12,893 bases of DNA from Tannerellaceae bacterium (GTDB lineage Bacteria; Bacteroidota; Bacteroidia; Bacteroidales; Tannerellaceae). Both the position numbers and the translations under genes were made by a program. The number at the start of each line of letters is the position of its first letter. Within the stretch, counting starts at the first letter, position 1. Below, one piece after another: positions 7,873 through 12,893 of this stretch. The stretch is from positions 1-12,893 of the forward strand of contig JAISMW010000044.1 in NCBI GenBank assembly GCA_031276545.1, written 5' to 3'. The notes under the pieces are model-generated. The model worked only from the letters and a program-made list of their open reading frames with translations, was not told the DNA's origin and searched no databases.

Positions 7873-9039
7873 ATGGCGGTGTGGCAAAATTCGGTACACT
7901 ACACACCGCCGGCAAGCGTCCGGAGCATGACAAAAGACTTGGCCTTCCTGCCCGCTTGGTATGCCGGGGAGGGAGACTTTGTTTTTGTAGGTGAAGAAAC
8001 ACTTTCTCCTTTTCTTTCCCGGCTCCCGGAGACGATTCGCCCCACTGCCCTTCCTCTTTCAAGATACGAACTGAAGGAGAAAGCCGCCGTCCTCCCGCGG
8101 ATGGAAGCAGCTCCGTGGGGAATGTCGCGTCCTGCTATTTATCTGTTTAATGAATTGAAACGGACGTATGGTTTATCTATGGATATCCCCATCTGGAAAG
8201 ATGAATATACGGAGCTGACGCACCGCCGGACAGCCGCCGGATGCCTGGCCGGCCTGCAACGGCTGCTCCCCGATATGACCTTCCCCCCCGTTCCTGTCTT
8301 CTTTTCGGAGGTAGAGGCAATCGAAGCGTATTTGCATCGGCACCCCGGTTCTTTCGTATTGAAAGCGCCTTACTCCTCTTCGGGAAGAGGCCTGTTATGG
8401 CTGGAAGAAAATCGCCTGCGTGATACCGACAGAAAGCGCATCAAAGGAATACTTCGCACACAGGGAACGATAAGCCTGGAACATATACTGGATAAAGAAG
8501 TAGATTTTGCGTTCGAATTTTATTCCGACGGAAAAGGAAATGTGCGATACGAAGGCGTCTCCGTATTCAATACCGGTACACGGGGAGCATACAGGGGAAA
8601 CAAACTGCAGGCACAGTCCGCCCTTTGGGGAAAGCTGCGGACGTACACAGGGGAACAGACGCTGCAACGCATACGGCAAGCCCTTACCCGCGTGATTGCC
8701 GAAACGCTGGGAACCCGGTACGCCGGATATATAGGCGTTGATATGCTTGTATATAGGGAAAAAGAATCGTTCGCTATTCATCCCTGCATCGAAATCAACC
8801 TGCGCTACACGATGGGCATGGCGGCTATCCGTATCTTTGAAAACTGCTTCGATGAAAGCGCTGAGGGTATATTCCAAATCCTGTACGAAAAGAATGACGG
8901 CCATGCATACGGGCAGCATCTCCTGATGGAGAACAGGTATCCGCCGGTTCTGAAGAACGGAAAATGGCAAAAAGGCTATCTCTCTCTTTGTCCCGTTACG
9001 CCGGATACGCATTATACCGCCTGCATCCTGGCAACATAG
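7873..9039 (+). CDS. Uncharacterised ATP-grasp family protein (true start probably upstream at a non-ATG codon)
   Basis: ATP-grasp enzymes activate a carboxylate with ATP and join it to an amine or similar nucleophile; the substrates here are unknown. Counting from ATG 7873 (388 residues), the ATP-grasp hallmarks are K164 in FVLKAPYSSSGRG with its flexible glycine loop (168-173), EHILDKEVDF in the middle, D290 in GYIGVDMLVY, and the metal-binding E307-x-N309 followed by R311 in EINLRYTMG. No signal peptide is seen, so it is cytosolic. In the same frame the sequence before ATG 7873 reads KLHYYNPGHE, and YYNPGHE looks like the first strand and loop expected at the N-terminus of this family. The frame is closed by TGA at 7810 and offers no ATG, GTG, TTG or CTG between. 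The only candidates are ATA 7834, overlapping the stop of the DUF349 gene, and ATC 7840. I give 7873 as the first standard start but think coding begins near 7840. Confidence 0.8.
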   Translation: MAVWQNSVHYTPPASVRSMTKDLAFLPAWYAGEGDFVFVGEETLSPFLSRLPETIRPTALPLSRYELKEKAAVLPRMEAAPWGMSRPAIYLFNELKRTYGLSMDIPIWKDEYTELTHRRTAAGCLAGLQRLLPDMTFPPVPVFFSEVEAIEAYLHRHPGSFVLKAPYSSSGRGLLWLEENRLRDTDRKRIKGILRTQGTISLEHILDKEVDFAFEFYSDGKGNVRYEGVSVFNTGTRGAYRGNKLQAQSALWGKLRTYTGEQTLQRIRQALTRVIAETLGTRYAGYIGVDMLVYREKESFAIHPCIEINLRYTMGMAAIRIFENCFDESAEGIFQILYEKNDGHAYGQHLLMENRYPPVLKNGKWQKGYLSLCPVTPDTHYTACILAT

Positions 9040-9095
9040 CGGAATACACGAACTATGCTGAAAAACTCGTATCTTCGCCACTCAAACACAACGGT

Positions 9096-10148
9096 ATGAA
9101 ACGATCTTTTCTCTTATTACTCATAGCGCTTGCCGCGCTGTATGCGAAAGTAGGGTACGACTTGCGGACAGCGGATGCCTCCCTGGTGAGTGCACCCCGG
9201 GGTGTCCTGTCCGATATTGCCGAAAAGGTAACGGCCATCCCCCTGCAGTCTGCTGACGGATATCCCGTAGAGAAGCCCAAAAGTATTCGGCGAGATGGAA
9301 ACAACCTGTTCCTTATCAGCGGGAACATTCTTTACCGGTATGATATCTCCGGAAGATTTATTTGCCGGGTCACCCATCCCGCCCTCATTCGAGTAGCGGA
9401 ATACGTAATCGACCCTTTGAGAAAACAGTTGATTGTACTGGGGAATACGGATGATATCCATTACTACACATTTGAAGGTCGGCTGACGGCGAAAAGAAAA
9501 CCGGAAACAAGCCTGCCGCACCGGCGTATGCAGGCTGTCGTCATGTATCGGGACTGTATATGGACGGCCGAAGAACGTCTGCGTTTCGATTCGCTCACGC
9601 AAGAATGGTACGTCGAACAGCATCTGGTGAAATACGACACTTCGTTTCATGAAATAGAGGCGAACCGGTTCGTCGCCGCCGATTTGCCCGGCAAGCCGGT
9701 CATTCCTTTTTCGGGAAATATGGATATCGCCGTGGCGGAATACAGCGGCCTGGTCTATGCCTGCGCGCCTTCTTTGCAGCCGGACGATCTTTTAAGGGAC
9801 AGTTTCTGGCTGAAATCCGGGCATATATTCCCCGGCCGTTTTCCCGGTGACGGCAGACCGTATGTGTATCCCCTCCGCTTCGGACCCCGTTTCTGGCTCG
9901 CCTCTTACTCCCATCCGGCAGATGCCTCGCAGCGCTATACGTTTTGTTTCGACAGTACCACCCACCGTTCGTGGCAGTTGAACGACGGCTTTGAAGACGA
10001 TTTCCATCATACCGGCTTCATCCCCGAATGGCAGGCGATGGACATCTACAGCCGCACGTACTGCTTTTCCAGGTTGGGCAAAGAGGTGAATTCCACTTCC
10101 TTCCCCGGCGTTCAGGCGGTTGTATTCATTGTAGAACTGAAAGCATAG
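9096..10148 (+). CDS. Exported six-bladed beta-propeller protein (DUF4934-like)
   Basis: This is a 350-residue protein. Residues 1-17 form a hydrophobic signal peptide or membrane anchor (MKRSFLLLLIALAALYA) without a lipobox cysteine. The body shows propeller-blade patterns: TAIPLQSADGY at the start of blade 1, then YRYDISGRFICRV, AEYVIDPLRKQLIVL and HYYTFEGRLTAK, which follow the strand-turn-strand pattern of the Bacteroidota six-bladed propeller family. Such proteins lie in the periplasm or on the cell surface; ligand and function are unknown. I chose ATG 9096 because the signal peptide begins there. The frame also has an ATG at 8964, but this would overlap the ATP-grasp gene by 76 nt and bury the signal peptide. 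A degenerate -7 element, TATCTTCG at 9070-9077, could give an independent promoter. The stop is 10 nt before aroA, so the two are probably co-transcribed. Confidence 0.75.
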   Translation: MKRSFLLLLIALAALYAKVGYDLRTADASLVSAPRGVLSDIAEKVTAIPLQSADGYPVEKPKSIRRDGNNLFLISGNILYRYDISGRFICRVTHPALIRVAEYVIDPLRKQLIVLGNTDDIHYYTFEGRLTAKRKPETSLPHRRMQAVVMYRDCIWTAEERLRFDSLTQEWYVEQHLVKYDTSFHEIEANRFVAADLPGKPVIPFSGNMDIAVAEYSGLVYACAPSLQPDDLLRDSFWLKSGHIFPGRFPGDGRPYVYPLRFGPRFWLASYSHPADASQRYTFCFDSTTHRSWQLNDGFEDDFHHTGFIPEWQAMDIYSRTYCFSRLGKEVNSTSFPGVQAVVFIVELKA

Positions 10149-10158
10149 TATTCGGACG

Positions 10159-11403
10159 ATGAATTACCTGATACAGGCTCCCGCCAACCGGAGTGTTCGC
10201 ACCGTGCTCAAACTTCCGGCATCCAAAAGCATCAGCAACCGGATATTGATATTGAACGCACTGGGCAACAGTCCGTATACTGTCCGGAATCTTTCGGACA
10301 GCGACGATACCGCCGTGATGCGGAACGCACTGCACTCGAACCGGTCTGCTTTCGATATCGGAGCGGCAGGGACAGCCATGCGCTTTCTGACGGCCTTCCT
10401 GTCGCAAATCGAAGGAGAGTGGACCCTCACCGGGACGGAACGGATGAAAAACCGCCCCGTCAAACTTCTCGTGGAGGCGCTGAACGCCTTGGGCGCCCGC
10501 ATCGAATATATCGAAAAAGAAGGCTATCCCCCTCTGCATATCTTCGGAAGCACGCTGAGGGGAGGAGAGATGACGCTCTCCGGCGAAATCAGTTCGCAGT
10601 ATATCTCGGCCTTGCTGATGATAGCCCCCTGTATGGAGAAAGGGCTCATCCTGCACCTGGAAGGAACCGTCGTTTCGGCGCCGTATATTCACCTGACGGT
10701 TCAGTTGATGAGGCAATTCGGTGCTGAAGTGGAATGGACTGGGCAAACCATACGGACGCTCCCCGGCGCATACCGGCCGCAGCCCTTCACCGTGGAGGCC
10801 GACTGGAGCGCGGCGTCGTACTGGTATGCCGTGGCAGCGCTTTCGGAGCAGGCGGAAATCGGCCTGTCGGGCCTGCAGGCACACAGTCTGCAGGGCGATG
10901 CCGCCGGAGCCGCCCTGTTTGCCCGGTTGGGCGTGGAAACCGCCTTCACCGCAGAAGGCGCCGTGCTCAGGCGCACGGGGCACATTTGTGAACACCTGAC
11001 ATATCATTTTGTGAACGAACCGGATTTGGCGCAAACATTTGTAACGGCCTGCCTGGGGCTTGAGGTACCCTTCCGCTTCACCGGCTTGCAAAGCCTGAAG
11101 ATAAAGGAAACCGACCGCATCGAGGCCTTGAAAACGGAATGTCGCAAACTGGGCTATCTCCTTGCCGACTCTCAGGGCAGCGTACTGGAATGGAAGGGCG
11201 GGAAATGCCTCCCCGAGCCGAACCCCGTCATCCGGACGTATGAAGACCACCGGATGGCAATGGCCTTTGCCCCCCTGGTGCTCATCCGGCGGCAAGGCCT
11301 CGAAATAAGCCGTCCCGGCGTCGTAACCAAGAGCTACCCCGCCTTCTGGGAGCACCTGAAGGCAGCCGGCTTCGGAATAACCCCTCACCCCCAACAGCAA
11401 TAA
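10159..11403 (+). CDS. aroA: 3-phosphoshikimate 1-carboxyvinyltransferase (EPSP synthase)
   Basis: AroA transfers the enolpyruvyl group of phosphoenolpyruvate to shikimate-3-phosphate, the sixth step of the shikimate pathway, in the cytosol. At 414 residues it has normal length. Active-site motifs are all present: PASKSISNR with K23, S24 and R28; GAAGTAMRF at 68-76; RMKNRPV with R99; SSQYISALL with S145-S146-Q147; EPDLAQT with the catalytic D289; KETDR with E317 and R320; YEDHRMAMA with R365; and VTKSYPAFW with K391. The loop GAAGTAMRF differs from the common GNAGTAMRP: alanine replaces Asn94 and phenylalanine replaces Pro101 (E. coli numbering). I believe this is usual in Bacteroidota. The gene sits 10 nt after the propeller gene and 4 nt before the small Cys-motif gene, so it is inside an operon without obvious relation to aromatic amino acid synthesis. 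Confidence 0.97.
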   Translation: MNYLIQAPANRSVRTVLKLPASKSISNRILILNALGNSPYTVRNLSDSDDTAVMRNALHSNRSAFDIGAAGTAMRFLTAFLSQIEGEWTLTGTERMKNRPVKLLVEALNALGARIEYIEKEGYPPLHIFGSTLRGGEMTLSGEISSQYISALLMIAPCMEKGLILHLEGTVVSAPYIHLTVQLMRQFGAEVEWTGQTIRTLPGAYRPQPFTVEADWSAASYWYAVAALSEQAEIGLSGLQAHSLQGDAAGAALFARLGVETAFTAEGAVLRRTGHICEHLTYHFVNEPDLAQTFVTACLGLEVPFRFTGLQSLKIKETDRIEALKTECRKLGYLLADSQGSVLEWKGGKCLPEPNPVIRTYEDHRMAMAFAPLVLIRRQGLEISRPGVVTKSYPAFWEHLKAAGFGITPHPQQQ

Positions 11404-11407
11404 ATCC

Positions 11408-11803
11408 ATGTGGTATCTCATCCTCAGTATCTTTGCCCTGGGCATCGCAGCCGCGGCAGTCGGGTATTTCCTTCGCGGCACAAAAACGGAAACGCCTACC
11501 CCCGCCGTCCCCCCGCCGTCCTGCTGCGGACAGCATGACGTATGCGGGCGCGAAAGACTCCCGGCCGCCGCAGGCAAACAAATCGAATATTACGACGACG
11601 AAGAACTGGACCGCTTCCGCGGAACCGAACCGGACGCATACTCCGAAAGCGCCGCAGACGAGTTTCGCGACGTACTCTATACGCTACGCACCGCAGAAGT
11701 AGCCGGATGGCTGCAAAGCCTGCAACTGCGCCGCATCAACCTGCCCGACGCACTGAAAGACGAAGCCTTTCTGATCATAAAAGAACAGCGAATCCAGGCC
11801 TGA
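11408..11803 (+). CDS. Small membrane-anchored protein with CCxxHxxC motif
   Basis: This 131-residue protein has unknown function. Residues 3-22 form one transmembrane helix (from YLILSIFALG to VGYFL), followed by R23 and K26. By the positive-inside rule the rest would face the cytoplasm. A proline-rich linker leads to CCGQHDVCG, giving C39, C40, H43 and C46, a compact set of possible metal or iron-sulfur ligands. The C-terminal 75 residues are strongly charged and predicted helical, with IEYYDDEELDRFRG, an FRDVLYTLR segment and INLPDALKDEAF. I recognise it only as a Bacteroidales-type hypothetical protein. Its stop TGA (11801-11803) shares one base with the ATG of the permease gene, so translation of the two is probably coupled, which may point to a shared role in metal handling. 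Confidence 0.8.
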   Translation: MWYLILSIFALGIAAAAVGYFLRGTKTETPTPAVPPPSCCGQHDVCGRERLPAAAGKQIEYYDDEELDRFRGTEPDAYSESAADEFRDVLYTLRTAEVAGWLQSLQLRRINLPDALKDEAFLIIKEQRIQA

Positions 11804-12651
11804 TGACGGAACTCCTTCAATACGCCTTTTTCAGGAACGCCCTGCTGGCCGGTCTGCTCACGGCGATTGCCTGCGGAACAGTCGGCACCTACATCGTATC
11901 ACGCCGCCTGGTCTTTATCGGCGGCGGCATCACCCACGCCTCCTTCGGCGGGCTGGGGCTGGGCTTCTATCTGGGAATAAACCCGGTACTCACGGCGATG
12001 CTCTTCTCCATTCTCTCGGCGCTCGGCGTAGAGTGGATAAGCCGTTCGAAGCAGGTACGCGAAGACTCCGCCATTGCCGCCGTCTGGTCGCTGGGCATGG
12101 CGCTGGGCGTCCTCTTCATTTTCCTTACACCCGGCTACGCACCCAACCTCTCGGCCTATCTGTTCGGCAATATCCTGACGGTATCTTCGGCCGATCTGTA
12201 CGGGATGGCCTCGCTGGTCGCAGCGCTGGGGCTCACGTTCTTCTTCCTCTGCAAAGAAATCGTGTACATAGCCTTCGACAGAGAATTTGCCCATACGCAA
12301 CACCTTCCCGTACGGTGGATCGAACGAATGATGATGATATTCACAGCCATCACCATCGTACTGTCCATCCGCCTTGCAGGAATCATGCTGCTGATGAGCA
12401 TGCTCACCCTTCCGCAGATGATCATAAACCTCTACACCTCCAATTTCGGAAAGATTCTATGGGGAAGCATCGCCATCGGTTTCCTGGCCTGTCTGGCCGG
12501 CCTGACGCTCTCCTATTACCTGGACGTCCCCTCCGGCGCCTTCATCATTCTGGTATTAGTTGCCACCTTCCTGGCAGCAAAAGCATTCAGGCACATCCGC
12601 ATTTCCCGGAAGATTCCTAAGGGGCAAAGGCGTCATTTTCAAACTCCGTAG
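11803..12651 (+). CDS. Metal ABC transporter permease, ABC-3 family (zinc/manganese/iron type)
   Basis: This 282-residue inner-membrane protein forms the channel part of a metal-uptake ABC transporter of the ZnuB/MntB type. It has about eight or nine hydrophobic segments, starting with ALLAGLLTAIACGTVGTYIV at 13-32, and carries the family motif GGGITHASFGGLGLG with its histidine, as well as RLAGIMLLMSMLTLP near the centre of the second half. The metal cannot be decided from the sequence; zinc or manganese are the family's usual cargo. I chose ATG 11803, which overlaps the previous stop by one base (TGATGA). The same frame stays open further upstream to 11542, but that part lies entirely inside the Cys-motif gene in another frame and reads as an Arg-rich shadow. 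No ATP-binding subunit or substrate-binding lipoprotein lies in the window, so the partners are encoded elsewhere or beyond the right edge. Confidence 0.92.
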   Translation: MTELLQYAFFRNALLAGLLTAIACGTVGTYIVSRRLVFIGGGITHASFGGLGLGFYLGINPVLTAMLFSILSALGVEWISRSKQVREDSAIAAVWSLGMALGVLFIFLTPGYAPNLSAYLFGNILTVSSADLYGMASLVAALGLTFFFLCKEIVYIAFDREFAHTQHLPVRWIERMMMIFTAITIVLSIRLAGIMLLMSMLTLPQMIINLYTSNFGKILWGSIAIGFLACLAGLTLSYYLDVPSGAFIILVLVATFLAAKAFRHIRISRKIPKGQRRHFQTP

Positions 12652-12656
12652 CAGAA

Positions 12657-12689
12657 GGGGAAGATGGAGGGGCAATACCTTCCCCCTCC
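12657..12689 (+). repeat. GC-rich inverted repeats after the permease gene, possible 3' hairpin
   Basis: Right after the permease stop, a purine-rich run is followed by a pyrimidine-rich run. Two alternative 7-bp stems are possible: GGGGAAG (12657-12663) with CTTCCCC (12679-12685), or GGAGGGG (12666-12672) with CCCCTCC (12683-12689). They exclude each other. No T-run follows, so this is at best a non-classical terminator or a 3' stability element. Confidence 0.4.
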
Positions 12690-12787
12690 CGTTCGCCGCC
12701 TTGAAGTGTTTAAAATATTCCGAAATGTCTTAGAAACTGTTTTGAATTTATTATTTCACTCTATTGAGTCAGTCCTTATTAAGTAAT

Positions 12788-12812
12788 CATTTCATTGAAT
12801 ATCAATAAAATG
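12788..12812. promoter_or_regulatory. Interrupted palindrome upstream of the last promoter, possible operator
   Basis: The 25-bp sequence consists of CATTT, c, ATTGA, ATA, TCAAT, a, AAATG. It is symmetric over 10 of 11 base pairs around the central ATA. It ends 12 nt before the -33 box, and its centre lies about 60 bp before the predicted transcription start, a position typical for an activator site. Which regulator binds, if any, cannot be told. Confidence 0.45.
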
Positions 12813-12824
12813 GTTGTAAAAAAG

Positions 12825-12856
12825 TTTGGTATTTTCAACCGGTTATTGTAACTTTG
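12825..12856 (+). promoter_or_regulatory. Strong Bacteroides-type promoter for the gene at the right edge
   Basis: A TTTG -33 box (12825-12828) and a TAACTTTG -7 element (12849-12856) are separated by 20 nt, which fits the Bacteroides consensus in both sequence and spacing. Transcription would start near 12861, leaving a leader of only about 15-20 nt before the ATG at 12878. The 120 bases before it (12700-12820) are AT-rich and hold no gene. Confidence 0.85.
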
Positions 12857-12877
12857 TCGCATAAAAACCGGAAAATT

Positions 12878-12893
12878 ATGTTAGGAAAATTAC
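12878..12893 (+). CDS. Start of an unidentified gene, cut by the right window edge
   Basis: Only five complete codons are visible (MLGKL), too few for any identification. The call rests on the strong promoter ending 21 nt before the ATG and on the A/T-rich leader typical of Bacteroidota start sites. It is a new transcription unit, separate from the permease gene. Confidence 0.5.

Noticed and set aside
8964..9095. An N-terminal extension of the beta-propeller protein from ATG 8964
   Set aside because: It would overlap the ATP-grasp gene by 76 nt and place 44 Arg/Tyr-rich residues before an otherwise perfect signal peptide that begins at ATG 9096.
10126..11577. A 483-codon open frame on the minus strand across aroA
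   Set aside because: It is longer than aroA itself, but it shows no recognisable motif, whereas every EPSP synthase motif is intact on the plus strand. It arises from the GC-rich third positions of aroA.
11542..11802. An N-terminal extension of the permease upstream of ATG 11803
   Set aside because: The extension is an Arg-rich out-of-frame reading of the Cys-motif gene and would put a long basic tail before the first membrane helix. ABC-3 permeases start just before that helix.
1..12893. CRISPR arrays, tRNA or rRNA genes, insertion sequences and invertible promoters
   Set aside because: I looked for spaced direct repeats, cloverleaf-like sequences, transposase or integrase motifs and paired long inverted repeats on both strands and saw none.

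Overview
The window is a stretch of chromosome from a member of the Bacteroidota, most likely order Bacteroidales (Bacteroides or a close relative). Four things support this. Three genes are preceded by -7 elements of the Bacteroides type TAnnTTTG (2765-2772, 5808-5815, 12849-12856), the last with a well-spaced TTTG -33 box. Leaders are AT-rich and lack Shine-Dalgarno sequences. The gene families are typical of the order: a PA14-containing GH3 lipoprotein, a lipoprotein combining OmpA-like and TPR regions, a PG_1098-type methyltransferase, a multi-DUF349 protein and a DUF4934-like six-bladed propeller. AroA carries the GAAGTAMRF motif. All recognised genes lie on the + strand. No tRNA, rRNA, insertion sequence, integrase or CRISPR array is visible, so the window looks like housekeeping or core chromosome rather than a mobile accessory island.

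Layout. 1-2590: a GH3 exo-glycosidase lipoprotein whose first codons lie before the window. 2591-2852: an intergenic region with a promoter and an AT-rich leader. 2853-4544: an outer-membrane lipoprotein with an OmpA-like middle and a TPR C-terminus, closed by a textbook intrinsic terminator (4579-4610). 4616-5788: a class I SAM-dependent methyltransferase of the PG_1098 / THUMP-like family, whose ATG lies only 5 nt after that terminator. 5789-5926: a promoter and leader. 5927-7837: a DUF349 protein with five repeats about 77 residues apart. 7873-9039 (coding probably begins upstream, near 7840): an uncharacterised ATP-grasp protein. 9096-10148: an exported six-bladed beta-propeller protein. 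10159-11403: aroA (EPSP synthase). 11408-11803: a small membrane-anchored protein with a CCxxHxxC motif. 11803-12651: an ABC-3 family metal transporter permease. 12652-12877: an intergenic region with a strong promoter and an interrupted palindrome. 12878 to the end: the first codons of another gene.

Gene co-operation. The propeller gene, aroA, the Cys-motif gene and the permease gene are separated by +10, +4 and -1 nt, so they are probably one transcript. The 1-nt stop/start overlap at 11803 suggests translational coupling between the Cys-motif protein and the permease. The DUF349 and ATP-grasp genes are also almost contiguous. The GH3 enzyme and the OmpA/TPR lipoprotein both belong to the cell envelope but have separate transcription signals.

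The observations most worth a second look are: the ATP-grasp gene, whose conserved N-terminus (YYNPGHE) can only be included if translation starts at a non-canonical ATC or ATA codon; the methyltransferase start codon sitting right behind a strong terminator; the putative metal-binding small protein coupled to a permease whose ATPase and binding protein are not in the window; and the palindrome just upstream of the last promoter. I found no clear evidence of a wholly new multi-gene system.
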